From assembly GCF_900113255.1 (NCBI RefSeq), contig NZ_FOOR01000003.1:62001-126000 (forward strand): DNA of 64,000 bases, read 5' to 3'. The position numbers and the translations under genes are program-made. The notes under the pieces were generated by a model that saw only the letters and a program-made list of their open reading frames with translations, was not told where the DNA came from and searched no databases. The stretch comes from Novosphingobium sp. CF614 (GTDB lineage Bacteria; Pseudomonadota; Alphaproteobacteria; Sphingomonadales; Sphingomonadaceae). Positions 28,854 through 38,750 of the stretch are shown in pieces (the stretch's first letter is position 1; each line of letters opens with the position of its first letter).

Positions 28854-28922
28854 ATGACGCAGCGCACCGCCACGACCATCCCGACTACCCGGCACGCCCG
28901 GGCACGGTTGGCCGCGGCCTGA
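28854..28922 (+). CDS. Threonine-rich leader peptide upstream of thrS
   Basis: This 22-codon frame runs from the ATG at 28854 to a TGA at 28920-28922 and begins [14 protein letters not shown]. Six of the first twelve codons are Thr (ACG, ACC, ACG, ACC, ACT, ACC). It lies 150 bp before the threonyl-tRNA synthetase gene in another frame. A leader rich in the cognate amino acid is the hallmark of ribosome-mediated attenuation. The Shine-Dalgarno sequence is weak, which lowers confidence. Confidence 0.55.
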   Translation: MTQRTATTIPTTRHARARLAAA

Positions 28923-28954
28923 TCGCGCGGCCACCGTCGGCCCGGGGTCCGGGC
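28905..28954 (+). promoter_or_regulatory. Candidate attenuator hairpins before thrS
   Basis: Two hairpins follow the leader codons. The first pairs 28905-28916 with 28926-28936 (11 bp, one bulged U) and encloses the leader stop codon. The second is GCCCGG-GGT-CCGGGC (28940-28954). GCCCGG within the leader (about 28897-28902) could instead pair with CCGGGC of the second hairpin, so alternative folds are possible. No U-run follows the second hairpin, so a simple intrinsic terminator is not shown. Confidence 0.4.
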
Positions 28955-29074
28955 GGCGCGGCGTCATCCTCCCGAACCGAAACGAATTCCCGACGCCAGA
29001 GCTTCACCCGATCGCGCGGCTGTGCCATGGCGCGCGCAAGGCCCGGAAAGCTGGAAACAGAAAGACGAGTTTCG

Positions 29075-31072
29075 ATGTCGCAGATGTTCAAGATCAGCCT
29101 GCCCGACGGCTCGGTGCGCGAAGTGCCCGAAGGCTCAACCCCGGCCGACGTCGCCGCCGCCATCGGCCCCGGCCTTGCCAAGGCCGCGCTCGCCGCCAGG
29201 ATCGACGGCGAACTGGTCGACCTGTCCCGGCCCTTCACGGCCGATGCCGAGCTGGCGCTGGTCACCGCGCGCGACGAGGCCGAAGCGCTCCAGCTTGCCC
29301 GGCACGACTATGCCCATGTCCTGGCCGAGGCGGTGCAGGCGCTGTTTCCCGGCACCCAGATCACGTTCGGGCCATCGACCGACGACGGCTTCTACTATGA
29401 TTTCGCGCCCAGCCCCGAACGCGGCCCCTTTACCGAGGAGGATCTGCCCGCGATCGAGGAGAAGATGCGCGCGATCATCGCCGCCGACAAACCGCTGCGC
29501 CGCGAGGTCTGGAGCCGCGAACAGCTCGTCGGCCGCTGGCAGCGGCAGGGCGAGAGCTTCAAGGCCGAATGGGCCGCCGAACTTCCCGGGGACGAGGATC
29601 TGACGGTCTATTGGTCGGGTGAGGACTGGCTCGACATGTGCCGGGGCCCGCACCTTCCCTCGACCGGCAAGCTCGATCCGCAGGCCTTCAAGCTGACCCG
29701 GGTTTCCGGCGCCTACTGGCGCGGCGACCAGAAAAACGCGATGCTCAGCCGCATCTACGGCACCGGCTGGCTCAACAGGAAGCAGCTGGGCGCGCACCTG
29801 ACCCGCCTGGAAGAGGCCGCGAAACGCGATCACCGCAAGCTGGGCGGCGAGATGGATCTGTTCCACCTCCAGCCCGAGGCGCATGGATCGGTGTTCTGGC
29901 ACCCCAAGGGCTATCTGATCTGGCGCGCGCTCGAATCCTACATGCGCCGCGCCATCGACGATGGCGGCTACCGCGAGGTCAAGACCCCGCAGGTGATGGA
30001 CGCGCGCCAGTGGGAGCAGTCCGGCCACTGGGGCAAGTACCGCGAGAACATGTTCGTCATCCCCGACGAGGCTCCCAACACCGAGGACGAGGGCCCGCTG
30101 GTCTCCGACGACGCGGACTGGATGGCGCTCAAGCCGATGAACTGCCCGGCGCACGTGCTGATCTTCCGCCAGGGCATCAAGTCCTACCGCGACCTGCCCT
30201 TGCGCATCTACGAGAACGGCTGCTGCCACCGCAACGAGCCGCACGGCGCGCTCCACGGCTTGATGCGCGTGCGCCAGTTCACGCAGGACGACGCGCATAT
30301 CTTCTGCCGCGAGGACCAGATCGTCGCCGAAGTGCAGGCCTTCTGCCAGCTGGCCGATCGCATCTACAAGGACTTCGGCTTCACTTACGCGATCAAGCTG
30401 GCACTACGCCCGGAAAAGCGCTTCGGCACCGACGCGATGTGGGACCAGGCCGAGGCCGAGCTGCGCGACGCGGTGGCGCGCGCCGGCCTGGCCACGCGGG
30501 AATACGGCTGGGAGGAACTGCCCGGCGAAGGCGCGTTCTACGCCCCCAAGCTGGAATGGCACCTCACCGACGCGATCGGCCGCACCTGGCAGGTCGGCAC
30601 CATCCAGTCCGACCGCGTGCTGCCCGAGCGCCTCGATGCCAGCTATATCGGCGAGGATGGCGAGAAGCACCGCCCGGTCATGCTGCACCGCGCGATCTTC
30701 GGTTCCTACGAACGTTTCATCGGCATCCTGATCGAGCACTTCGCCGGCCGGCTGCCGGTGTGGCTGGCCCCGGTCCAGGCGGTGGTGGCCACGATCGTGT
30801 CCGACGCCGATGCCTATGCCGGCGAAGTCGCCGCCCGGCTCAAGAGCGCGGGCATCCGCGTCGAGACGGACCTGCGCAACGAGAAGATCAACTACAAGGT
30901 GCGCGAACATTCGCTGAAGAAAGTCCCGCACCTGCTGGTGGTCGGCAAGCGCGAGGCGGAGGAAAGCACCGTCGCCGTGCGCACGCTGGGCGCCGAGCAC
31001 CAGAAGGTGATGGGACTGGACGAGGCCATCGCCATGCTCAAGGCCGAAGCCGCGCCGCCGGATCTGCGGTGA
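29075..31072 (+). CDS. thrS: Threonyl-tRNA synthetase
   Basis: This 665-residue cytoplasmic enzyme charges tRNA-Thr. I chose the ATG at 29075 ([13 protein letters not shown]); the open frame extends to 28790 but that stretch is the leader region. The order is a TGS domain (1-65), an editing domain with HxxxH in [11 protein letters not shown], a class II core with [19 protein letters not shown] [13 protein letters not shown] (zinc Cys), and a C-terminal anticodon-binding domain. Length and domain order are standard. It is possibly regulated by the Thr-rich leader upstream. Confidence 0.97.
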   Translation: MSQMFKISLPDGSVREVPEGSTPADVAAAIGPGLAKAALAARIDGELVDLSRPFTADAELALVTARDEAEALQLARHDYAHVLAEAVQALFPGTQITFGPSTDDGFYYDFAPSPERGPFTEEDLPAIEEKMRAIIAADKPLRREVWSREQLVGRWQRQGESFKAEWAAELPGDEDLTVYWSGEDWLDMCRGPHLPSTGKLDPQAFKLTRVSGAYWRGDQKNAMLSRIYGTGWLNRKQLGAHLTRLEEAAKRDHRKLGGEMDLFHLQPEAHGSVFWHPKGYLIWRALESYMRRAIDDGGYREVKTPQVMDARQWEQSGHWGKYRENMFVIPDEAPNTEDEGPLVSDDADWMALKPMNCPAHVLIFRQGIKSYRDLPLRIYENGCCHRNEPHGALHGLMRVRQFTQDDAHIFCREDQIVAEVQAFCQLADRIYKDFGFTYAIKLALRPEKRFGTDAMWDQAEAELRDAVARAGLATREYGWEELPGEGAFYAPKLEWHLTDAIGRTWQVGTIQSDRVLPERLDASYIGEDGEKHRPVMLHRAIFGSYERFIGILIEHFAGRLPVWLAPVQAVVATIVSDADAYAGEVAARLKSAGIRVETDLRNEKINYKVREHSLKKVPHLLVVGKREAEESTVAVRTLGAEHQKVMGLDEAIAMLKAEAAPPDLR

Positions 31073-31112
31073 CGATGGATCCCGAATCGCGGCGTTCGTC
31101 ACAGGACAGACC

Positions 31113-31784
31113 ATGATCCAGCGCGAACTCATCGCCGCCGCGCAAGTCCCGGGCGGGGAGGAACTGCGCCTCTACCGGCACGACCGCGACTTCATGATCG
31201 TGCTTGGCCACAACGAGCTGATGTCGACACGCAAGTGGGGCTCGGAAGAAGCGCTGGCGGCGCTTTCGATCGAACGCATCAGGCATGCGAAGCGCCCGCA
31301 CCTCCTGATCGGCGGCTACGGCATGGGCTTCACGCTGCGCGCCGCGCTCAGGGCCTTGCCCGGCGACGCGCGCGTGACCGTGGTCGAACTGGTCCCCGAG
31401 ATCATCGCATGGGCGCGCGGCCCGATGGCCGAAGTCGCGGCCGGATGCCTCGACGATCCGCGCGTGAACCTCATCCAGGCCGACGTTGCCCCGATCATCG
31501 CCGGGTCCGAGAACGAATACGACGCCATCCTCCTCGACGTCGACAACGGCCCCGACGGCCTCGTGCGCGAAGGGAACGACGTGCTCTACTCCCCCACCGG
31601 CCTGCGCGCGGCAAAGGCGGCGCTGACGTCCGGCGGCGTGCTGGCGATCTGGTCGGCCGGAGCGGACCCGGCCTTCACCCGGCGGCTGCAGAAGGCACGC
31701 TTCGCGGTGGAGGAAGTGAAGGTCAGCGCCCGCAGCAACGGCAAGGGCGCCAAGCACGTGATCTGGTTCGCTTCGATGGCCTGA
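31113..31784 (+). CDS. Spermidine synthase-like methyltransferase-fold protein
   Basis: The protein has 223 residues. HLLIGGYGMGFTLRAAL is the nucleotide-binding loop, VTVVELVPEIIAWA the acidic ribose-binding strand, and YDAILLDVDNGPDGL corresponds to the D-x-x-D-type active loop of the SpeE fold. It lacks the full N-terminal domain of true spermidine synthases, so the aminopropyl-transfer role is uncertain. It follows thrS by 40 bp and may share its transcript. Confidence 0.78.
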   Translation: MIQRELIAAAQVPGGEELRLYRHDRDFMIVLGHNELMSTRKWGSEEALAALSIERIRHAKRPHLLIGGYGMGFTLRAALRALPGDARVTVVELVPEIIAWARGPMAEVAAGCLDDPRVNLIQADVAPIIAGSENEYDAILLDVDNGPDGLVREGNDVLYSPTGLRAAKAALTSGGVLAIWSAGADPAFTRRLQKARFAVEEVKVSARSNGKGAKHVIWFASMA

Positions 31785-31842
31785 GCCCGGGGGGACAAGC
31801 CCGGGCGGGACACCGATCGCCGGTGCGGTGCCCCAACAAGAA

Positions 31843-31866
31843 AAGGCGGCCGATGCCGGCCGCCTT
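31843..31866. terminator. Intrinsic terminator between convergent genes
   Basis: A perfect 10-bp stem, AAGGCGGCCG with CGGCCGCCTT, surrounds an ATGC loop. On the minus strand the stem is followed by a T-rich tail (CCTTTTCTTGTTGG), so it would stop leftward transcription from the M23 peptidase gene. On the + strand the tail is C-rich, so it may act weakly on the gene ending at 31784. Confidence 0.75.
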
Positions 31867-31969
31867 CCCCCTCCTCTCCAAACGCTTGTGGCGGGCCCCG
31901 TCGTATCGCGCGGCCTTTCGCCTCCGGTTTGAAACCTGTCTGTCTGGAACCTCCCGGCCGAAACCGGTG

Positions 31970-32818
31970 TCAGCCGCCCTTCGCGCCGTCCTCGGTCCCG
32001 GTGCTATCGGTTGCGGTGGCGATGCCGGCCTGCATGTAGGGAATGGGGTTGACCGCCTGGCCATCGACGCGGACTTCGTAGTGGAGGTGCGAGCCGGTCG
32101 AGCGGCCGGTGCTGCCGACGAAGCCGATCACGTCACCCTTGCGGACCATCTGGCCCTCGGCAACGTTGAGGCGCGAAAGATGGCCGTAGCGGGTCTGCAT
32201 TTCGCCGCCGTGTTCGAGCGCGACGTAAAGGCCATAGCTGCTGAACCAGGAAGCGCGGCTGACCATGCCGTCGGCCGGGGCATAGACCGGCGTGCCCATT
32301 GGCGCGGCGAGATCGACGCCCTTGTGCTGGCGACGGCCGCCGAGCACCGGATGCTCGCGCATGCCGAAACCGCTGGTCATGATATCCCTATCGAGCGGAT
32401 TGCGCGAGGGGATGGAGACCGAAGCGATGCCGCCGGAAACGGCCGGCTTCACTTTCGAGACGGCGAAGCCGGTTTCCTCGAAGTTCTGCCATGAGCTGAA
32501 GAGTTTGCGGAACTGTTCGTCCTCGCCGCCGGTCACTGACTGGTTCGCGGCCTGGGCGGCGCGCAGCGGGGCGGAAATATCGGCAGCGGCAGCGCTGCTA
32601 TTGGCCATCGCGGGATGTGCGGCGATGGTGAGGACCACGGCGACACAGACACCGGTCACTGCGCGGAACTTGGCGAAAAAATTCGTTACGACCACTCGCA
32701 ATACCTTGTTATCCGCCGGAATCCGCCAGGACACGACGTTTGTTTTCGTTCTGCGACCCCATGCGAGACCGCATGAATCTGGTTTTTGGAGATGGTCGGA
32801 AACCCCCCGCCGTCTCAC
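31970..32818 (-). CDS. M23-family (LytM) metallopeptidase, periplasmic
   Basis: The frame has 282 residues from the ATG at 32818. The N-terminal 40 residues are atypical, and translation may begin at a GTG or TTG just before VVVTNFFAKFRAVTG, which leads into a signal-like stretch ending HPAMA. The catalytic domain has the zinc ligands in GRRQHKGVDLAAPMG (H, D) and SHLHYEV (HxH). It cleaves peptidoglycan cross-links or acts as an amidase activator. No coiled coil of the EnvC kind is evident. Confidence 0.87.
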   Translation of the reverse strand: MRRRGVSDHLQKPDSCGLAWGRRTKTNVVSWRIPADNKVLRVVVTNFFAKFRAVTGVCVAVVLTIAAHPAMANSSAAAADISAPLRAAQAANQSVTGGEDEQFRKLFSSWQNFEETGFAVSKVKPAVSGGIASVSIPSRNPLDRDIMTSGFGMREHPVLGGRRQHKGVDLAAPMGTPVYAPADGMVSRASWFSSYGLYVALEHGGEMQTRYGHLSRLNVAEGQMVRKGDVIGFVGSTGRSTGSHLHYEVRVDGQAVNPIPYMQAGIATATDSTGTEDGAKGG

Positions 32819-32847
32819 GGGTTATGACTTATGCTGTCATCTTTGGT

Positions 32848-33663
32848 TCAGGCAACCCCGGCGTAGAGTTCCCGCGATAAACCGGCTGCAAGGCGCGCTG
32901 AGTCGTTGAACGGTGGTTTGAGGGTCCCCCGAAAGTGGCGGGAAACCAGGGATTTCCACAAGTCGCCGGTTACCACGTCGAAACGTTTGGCCACGTCGGC
33001 GAAATGATTTGCGCCGAAACGAACGTGCCGGATTTCATCGTCAAGGATTCGCTCGAGGATTCGCGCGCCGCGTTCGTCCCCCGCCGCGCGGACCCGTTCG
33101 AGCGTCGTCGGCGTCACGTCGAGGCCGCGTGCTTCCAGCACCATCGGCACCACCGCCAGCCGCGCCGCGACATCATGCCGGGTGTCGTGCGCGGCGCTCC
33201 ACAGGCCGGCATGCGCCGGCAACGCGCCATAGTGGCTGCCCAGCGACCGCAAGTGCCGGTCGATCAGCACGAAATGCATCGCTTCGTCCGCCGCGACCGA
33301 AAGGAAGTCTCCCACGAAGGCCTCCCCCATCTCGGCGCCGAATCGCCCGGCCATGTCGAGCGCGAGATCGATGGCGACGAACTCGATATGGCCAAGCGCA
33401 TGCCACAGGGCGATGCGGCCGCGCTCGGATCCGCCCTTGCCGCGCCTGGGCAGGCGGCCGGGAGGAAGCAGCTCGGGCGCTTCGGGCCGGCCGGGTTGCT
33501 CCGGCATTTCGGCCTCGAACGCGAAGTCCAGCCGCCCCAGCCGCCAGTCCCGGGCAACCTTGCGCGCGGCCATCGCCTTGGCCTGGGGATCGCATTCGAG
33601 CAGCGCGGCACGAATCGCTGCGGACACCGAAACGGGCACCGAAACCGGCTGGGCGAGCTTCAT
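32848..33663 (-). CDS. DUF455 ferritin-like protein
   Basis: The protein has 271 residues from the ATG at 33663, which follows a purine-rich GGGGGACGTGGG; a TTG at 33693 is in frame but less likely. It shows the ferritin-like four-helix pattern with di-iron-type residues: HALGHIEFVAIDLALD, ADEAMHFVLIDRHL, and DDEIRHVRFGANHF. The biochemical role of DUF455 proteins is not established as far as I know. It is the third gene after glnE and bcp, with 26 bp between it and bcp. Confidence 0.85.
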   Translation of the reverse strand: MKLAQPVSVPVSVSAAIRAALLECDPQAKAMAARKVARDWRLGRLDFAFEAEMPEQPGRPEAPELLPPGRLPRRGKGGSERGRIALWHALGHIEFVAIDLALDMAGRFGAEMGEAFVGDFLSVAADEAMHFVLIDRHLRSLGSHYGALPAHAGLWSAAHDTRHDVAARLAVVPMVLEARGLDVTPTTLERVRAAGDERGARILERILDDEIRHVRFGANHFADVAKRFDVVTGDLWKSLVSRHFRGTLKPPFNDSARLAAGLSRELYAGVA

Positions 33664-33689
33664 CCCACGTCCCCCGCCATCCCGACCAT

Positions 33690-34169
33690 TCAAAGCGCCT
33701 TCGCCGCCTCCAGCACCGCCGCCGCGTGTCCGTTCACTTTCACTTTGTCCCAGACTCGCGCGATGCGGCCGTCCGGGCCGATCAGATAGGTGGTGCGCAC
33801 CATGCCCATGTACGTGCGACCGTAGTTCTGCTTCTCGGCCCAGATGCCGAGCGCGTCGGACAGGCCGTTCTCCTCGGCATCGGTCGCGAGCGGGGCCTTG
33901 AGCGCATGCTTCTCGATGAAATTGAGGTGCTTCTTCGCCGAATCCTTGCTGACGCCCAGCAACGCCACGCCGGCCGCGTCGAACTGGTCCTTAAGCGCGG
34001 AAAAATCGATGTTCTCGGTGGTGCAACCCGGCGTGTTGTCCTTGGGATAGAAGAACACCACCAGCTTCCTGCCGGCGAAGTCCGATGCCTTGACGCTGCC
34101 GCCATCGGGGGTTTCAAGGGCGATGTCGGGAAACGAATCGCCGACGCCGGGCTTGTTGGTGCTCATCAT
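33690..34169 (-). CDS. bcp: Thioredoxin-dependent peroxiredoxin (Bcp)
   Basis: This 159-residue peroxiredoxin reduces hydrogen peroxide and organic peroxides. The active site is NTPGCTTENIDF with the peroxidatic Cys and conserved T and P. The framework VVFFYPKD and GVSKDSAKKHLNF is typical of the Bcp/PrxQ class. The second Cys found in some members (five residues later) is absent here, so it is probably an atypical or 1-Cys variant. Its ATG overlaps the glnE stop (34166-34169), so it is coupled to glnE. Confidence 0.93.
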   Translation of the reverse strand: MMSTNKPGVGDSFPDIALETPDGGSVKASDFAGRKLVVFFYPKDNTPGCTTENIDFSALKDQFDAAGVALLGVSKDSAKKHLNFIEKHALKAPLATDAEENGLSDALGIWAEKQNYGRTYMGMVRTTYLIGPDGRIARVWDKVKVNGHAAAVLEAAKAL

Positions 34170-36901
34170 TCGGTCTCCAGTGTTTCGCCGAAGGCATCAT
34201 CCCACGCGGCGGCGACTTGCGCGCGCGCGCCGGCGAGCCCGGCTTCGAGTTCGTCCCAGGCCCCATAGCCGCATGCGCGCACGAGCGCCATGCGCGCCGC
34301 CGCTTCCGGAACCTGCGAATCGGGCGCGAGCAGCCGCGCGGCGACCAGGAACCGCGTCAGCACGTCATGCGCGGCGCCCAGCGATGCCGGCAGCAGGCCG
34401 TCCGCCGCCAGCCGCCGGATCGCCTCGGCAAGGTCCGGCTCCAGCCCCCTGCCCCTGGTCCCGCCGGCATGCCGCAGCTGCGCGAAGTGCACGATGAATT
34501 CCAGATCGACCAGCCCCCCGCGCGCGAGCTTGACGTCGAGCGGGCCCTTGGGCGGCTTGTGGGCGGCCATCGTGCCGCGCATTTCCAGCACGTCCGCGCG
34601 CAGCTTGCGCGGGTCGCGCGGATGCCCCAGCACTTTGCCGATCACTTCAGACAAGGCCTGGCGCGCTTCCGGCGAGCCATAAAGCGCGCGCGCGCGGCAC
34701 AGCGCCATGTGTTCCCAGGTCCAGGCCTGTTCGCGCTGGTAGCGTTCGAAACTGTCGAGGCTGGCGGCCGGCGGCCCCTGCGCGCCCGAGGGCCGCAGGC
34801 GCGTATCCACTTCGTAGAGCGCCCCTTCCGCCGTCGGCACCGAAAGCGCCGAGATCGCGCGCTGCGACAGGCGGTTGTAGTAATGCGTGCCCCCCAGCGG
34901 TCGCCGCCCGTCGGATTCGGCCCGGAAATCGCCGGTGAACAGATAGACGAGGTCCAGGTCCGAGGCGTGGGTCAGCACGCCGCCGCCCATCCGCCCGAGC
35001 CCGAGCACGAGCAGTTCGCTGCCGGGCACCCGGCCATGAACGCTCCGGAACTCCTCCAGGGCCGCATCGGTCAGCACCGCCAGCGCGGCTTCGGCGATGC
35101 GGGCCAGCGCACGGCCGATGGCGACCGGATCGCTGGCGCCCTCGATCAGCTGGACACCCAGCATGAAGCGAAGCTCGCCCACCTTGCGGCGCACCGCGTC
35201 GAGCTTGCGTTCGTAGTCGTCGCCCGGCTCGACGCGGGAAAACGCGGCGATGAGGCAGGCGACATTGCCGGGCAGTTCGAAAGCGCTCGCATCTATCAGC
35301 GGATCGAGCAGGTCGGCGCGCCGCGCCAGCGCGTCGGCGAGCGGCGGCGCCAGGCTGAGGATGCGCGCCAGCGTCTCCAGCAGCGCCGGGCGCGCCTCCA
35401 GCAGCCGGAACAGGTTGATCGCGCTGGGCAGGTTGTTGAGCAGCTGTTCCCAGCGGGCCAGCGCGCGTTCGGGCTCGGGCGCGGAAGCCAGCGCCGCGAG
35501 CAGGTCGCGGCGAATCGCGTCGAACGCCGAGCGTGCCGCATCCGAACGCAGCGCCCGGGTGCGGCCGGACTGCCAGCCCTCGATCCGTTCCGCCACCGCC
35601 GGGGGATCGGCGAAACCCAGCTTCTCGAGGTCTTCGAGCAGCGAGGACTGGTCGGGTACGGCGACACTGATCGAGGGACCGCCGGGCGCATTGGCCATTA
35701 TCAGCGCGTCATAGCGCTCACCGACCGCTTCGGTGATCGCGCGCAGCTCCGCCAGCAGGGCCTGGCCATCGGGAAGCCCGTCCAGCCGGGCGACGGCATC
35801 GATCGCCTCAGGCGTGCGGGGCAGGCTGTGGGTCTGCTGGTCCTGGATCATCTGCAGCCGGTGCTCGATCGTGCGCAGGCGATCGTAGCTTTCGCCGAGC
35901 AGGCGGGCCTCGTCGGGAAGGATCAGCCCGGCCCCGGCCAGCGCGTCCAGCGTGGCGCGGGTGCCGCGCAGGCGCAGCGCGGGCTGGCGTCCGCCGTGGA
36001 TAAGCTGGTGGGTCTGCGCGTAGAATTCGATCTCCCGAATGCCGCCGCGCCCCTTCTTGAGGTCGAACCCGGGGCCGACCAGGGGGCCGACCACGGAACT
36101 GCCGCGCGCGTTGGCGCGGATCTGGGCGGTGAGCCGCCCGATCTCTGCGATGGCGCCGAAATCGAGGCTCTTGCGCCAGACGAAGGGACGGATCGCGGCC
36201 AGGAAGGCCTCGCCGGCGGCCACGTCCCCCGCGCAGGCGCGGGCGCGGATGAAGGCAGCGCGCTCCCAGGCGAGGGCGGAGGATTCGTAATGGGTCAGCG
36301 CCGCGTCGATCGAAATCGCCAGCGGGCTGACTTCCGAGGCCGGCCGCAGGCGCAAGTCGACCCGGAAGACATAGCCCTCCTCGGTCACGCGCGAGAGCGT
36401 CTCCACCACGGCGCGGGCCACCCGTTGCGCCGCCTCGCCGGGTTCATCGCGCGCGCGCCGGGGGAGCAGCGCGGGATCGAACAGCAGGATCGGATCGATG
36501 TCCGAGCTGTAGTTGAGCTCGCCCGCCCCATGCTTGCCGAGCGCCAGGGCCAGGAAGCCCGCCGGCTCGCTTTCGGGAGCGCGGCGGCGGATCCCCTCGG
36601 CAATCGCGGCATCAAGCGCGCGGTCGGCGAAAGCGGACAGCTCGCCGGTCACGCGCGACAGCGGGAAGGCGCCGGCAAGGTCGCCGATAGCCAGCACCAG
36701 CGCCAGCGCCCGCTTCTCGCGGCGCAAGGCGGCACCGACATCGGGCGCCGCCACGCCGGCGCTCTTCGCCCAGGCCAGCGCGCCCTCGCCGTCGCCACCC
36801 GCGAGCAATGCGCCAAGCGCCGGCAGGCGATCCAGCGCGACGGCAAGGTAGGGCGCATGGGCGCGGGCGCGGGCGATCGCTCCAGTCCAGTCGGCGTTCA
36901 T
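34166..36901 (-). CDS. glnE: Bifunctional glutamine synthetase adenylyltransferase/deadenylase
   Basis: The protein has 911 residues from the ATG at 36901 (MNADWTGAIARARAH), which has GGGATGG upstream; the frame runs to 37258 without similarity. It contains two nucleotidyltransferase domains: the N-terminal one with GKHGAGELNYSSDIDPILLF and the C-terminal one with GRMGGGVLTHASDLDLVYLF, each showing G-G/N-x-D-x-D. It adenylylates and deadenylylates glutamine synthetase in response to PII and glutamine. GlnD, which modifies PII, is encoded at 56670-59423. The M28 peptidase gene is divergent, 124 bp away. Confidence 0.95.
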   Translation of the reverse strand: MNADWTGAIARARAHAPYLAVALDRLPALGALLAGGDGEGALAWAKSAGVAAPDVGAALRREKRALALVLAIGDLAGAFPLSRVTGELSAFADRALDAAIAEGIRRRAPESEPAGFLALALGKHGAGELNYSSDIDPILLFDPALLPRRARDEPGEAAQRVARAVVETLSRVTEEGYVFRVDLRLRPASEVSPLAISIDAALTHYESSALAWERAAFIRARACAGDVAAGEAFLAAIRPFVWRKSLDFGAIAEIGRLTAQIRANARGSSVVGPLVGPGFDLKKGRGGIREIEFYAQTHQLIHGGRQPALRLRGTRATLDALAGAGLILPDEARLLGESYDRLRTIEHRLQMIQDQQTHSLPRTPEAIDAVARLDGLPDGQALLAELRAITEAVGERYDALIMANAPGGPSISVAVPDQSSLLEDLEKLGFADPPAVAERIEGWQSGRTRALRSDAARSAFDAIRRDLLAALASAPEPERALARWEQLLNNLPSAINLFRLLEARPALLETLARILSLAPPLADALARRADLLDPLIDASAFELPGNVACLIAAFSRVEPGDDYERKLDAVRRKVGELRFMLGVQLIEGASDPVAIGRALARIAEAALAVLTDAALEEFRSVHGRVPGSELLVLGLGRMGGGVLTHASDLDLVYLFTGDFRAESDGRRPLGGTHYYNRLSQRAISALSVPTAEGALYEVDTRLRPSGAQGPPAASLDSFERYQREQAWTWEHMALCRARALYGSPEARQALSEVIGKVLGHPRDPRKLRADVLEMRGTMAAHKPPKGPLDVKLARGGLVDLEFIVHFAQLRHAGGTRGRGLEPDLAEAIRRLAADGLLPASLGAAHDVLTRFLVAARLLAPDSQVPEAAARMALVRACGYGAWDELEAGLAGARAQVAAAWDDAFGETLETE

Positions 36902-37025
36902 GCACCATCCCTGCCTTCCCCGCCGCCGCAGGGCAAGGGCGAGCGAGCCGCAGCGCCCCGGGTTGCGCGCCTTCCAAGGCTCTGGCACCAGTGCGTTTCC
37001 CCCAAGCCATTCGACAGGTCGCTCC

Positions 37026-38750
37026 ATGAGATACCGCTTCCCTCCCCATGCCATGACGCTGCTCGCCGCCCTGGCGCTGACGGCCTGCGCCTCCGCCTCG
37101 CAGCCGGATGCGCTGCCCAAGGGAACGGCGCTGCCGCCGCCCGAAAGCACCGCGTCCGCCGCGCCGGATATCTCGGTCGACCTCATGAAGCAGATGACCC
37201 AGCGCCTTTCCGCCGACGATTTCGAAGGCCGCGCGCCCAGCACCGCGGTCGAACCCAAAGTGCTCGACTACATCGTCGCGCAATTCAAGGCGGCCGGCCT
37301 GCAGCCGGGCAACCACGGCGAGTGGCTGCAGACGGTGCCCACGGTGGAGATCACCGGCGGCGGCTACACCCCGCTCACCGTGGCCGGCGGCGCCAAGCCG
37401 CTCTCGTTCGGCTTCGGCGACCAGTATGTCGCCGCCAGCTACCGCGTCGCGCCGCAGACGCGGATCAAGGACAGCGAGCTGGTCTTCGTCGGCTATGGCA
37501 TCGACGCGCCCGAGCTGGGCTGGAACGACTATGCCGGGGTCGACATGCACGGGAAAACCGCCGTCATCCTGGTCAACGACCCGGACTATGCCAACGAAAC
37601 CCAGGAAGGACCGTTCAAGGGCCGGCGCATGACCTACTACGGCCGCTGGACCTACAAGTTCGAGGAAGCCGCCCGCCAGGGCGCGACCGCCGCGCTGATC
37701 GTGCACGATACCTTCCCCGCCGCCTATGGCTGGAACGTCGTCAACTCAAGCTGGACCGGCGCGCAGTACTACGTGCAGAAAGCCAATGACGGCATGGACC
37801 AGACCGCCGCCAACGGCTGGGTGCAGAAGCCCGTCGCCGAGGCGATCCTCGCCGCCGCCGGCAAGGATCTTGCCGCGCTGACCGCCGCCGCCAAGCAGAA
37901 GGGCTTCAAGCCGGTTCCGCTCGGGCTCAAGGCCAGCTTCGGTTTCGACAATGCCATCCGCAAGTCGGCATCGCACAATGTCGTCGGCGTGCTGCCCGGC
38001 AAGATCCGGCCCGACGAATACGTGCTCTACTCGGCGCACTGGGACCACCTGGGCCGCTGCACGCCCGACGCGACCGGGGACGACATCTGCAACGGCGCGG
38101 TGGACAATGCCACCGGCGTCGCCGCGCTGACCGCCATCGCCAAGGCCGAAACCCAGGCAGGACCGGCCGAACGCAGCCAGGTCTTCATCGCGCTGACGCT
38201 GGAGGAATCGGGGCTGCTCGGCTCCGAATACTACGCCGCCAACCCGATCTATCCGCTCGACCATACCGTGGGCGGGGTCAACATGGATGCGCTGCTGCCG
38301 GCGGCGCGATCACGCTCCTACGCGATGACCGGCGGCGACAAGTCGGACCTCACCGCGATCTTCCGCGAGGCGCTGGCCGGGGAAGGGCTTGCCGAAGTGC
38401 CCGAGGAGCACAGCGAGCGCGGGCACTACTACCGCTCCGACCACTTCTCGATGGCCAAGCGCGGCGTGCCGATGTTCGACATCAGCCGCAGCACCGACGT
38501 GTTCGAAGGCGGGAAGGAAGCGGGCGAGAAGATCGCGCAGGATTATACCGACAACCGCTATCACGCCCCCAGCGACGAATATTCCGAAAGCTGGAACTGG
38601 GACGGGATCGTGGAGGACGTGAACCTCTACTACCGGCTCGGCCGCGCGCTGGCCGATTCGGACGCCTGGCCAAACTGGCACGAGGGCGACGAGTTCCGCG
38701 CCATCCGCGACAAGTCCTGCGCCGCCGCGAGCGGTGGCTGCCACAAGTGA
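37026..38750 (+). CDS. M28-family zinc aminopeptidase lipoprotein
   Basis: The protein has 574 residues from the ATG at 37026; a signal peptide ends in the lipobox LTAC, so it is probably anchored in the envelope. A PA domain is inserted between residues of about 140 and 250. The two-zinc site is complete: SAHWDHLG (H, D), GAVDNATG (D), LTLEESGLLGSEYY (E, E), VNMDAL (D) and NRYHAPSDEY (H). It releases N-terminal residues from periplasmic peptides. It overlaps the agmatine deiminase gene by 4 bp. Confidence 0.9.
   Translation: MRYRFPPHAMTLLAALALTACASASQPDALPKGTALPPPESTASAAPDISVDLMKQMTQRLSADDFEGRAPSTAVEPKVLDYIVAQFKAAGLQPGNHGEWLQTVPTVEITGGGYTPLTVAGGAKPLSFGFGDQYVAASYRVAPQTRIKDSELVFVGYGIDAPELGWNDYAGVDMHGKTAVILVNDPDYANETQEGPFKGRRMTYYGRWTYKFEEAARQGATAALIVHDTFPAAYGWNVVNSSWTGAQYYVQKANDGMDQTAANGWVQKPVAEAILAAAGKDLAALTAAAKQKGFKPVPLGLKASFGFDNAIRKSASHNVVGVLPGKIRPDEYVLYSAHWDHLGRCTPDATGDDICNGAVDNATGVAALTAIAKAETQAGPAERSQVFIALTLEESGLLGSEYYAANPIYPLDHTVGGVNMDALLPAARSRSYAMTGGDKSDLTAIFREALAGEGLAEVPEEHSERGHYYRSDHFSMAKRGVPMFDISRSTDVFEGGKEAGEKIAQDYTDNRYHAPSDEYSESWNWDGIVEDVNLYYRLGRALADSDAWPNWHEGDEFRAIRDKSCAAASGGCHK

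Noticed and set aside
28790..29074. N-terminal extension of thrS (95 extra codons)
   Set aside because: The added residues have no similarity to ThrS, the TGS domain begins right after 29075, and the region carries the Thr-rich leader in another frame.
28750..29074. T-box riboswitch before thrS
   Set aside because: No T-box sequence or specifier-loop architecture is visible, and T-boxes are not expected in alphaproteobacteria.
36902..37258. N-terminal extension of glnE
   Set aside because: It would overlap the signal peptide coding region of the divergent M28 peptidase and shows no GlnE-like sequence.
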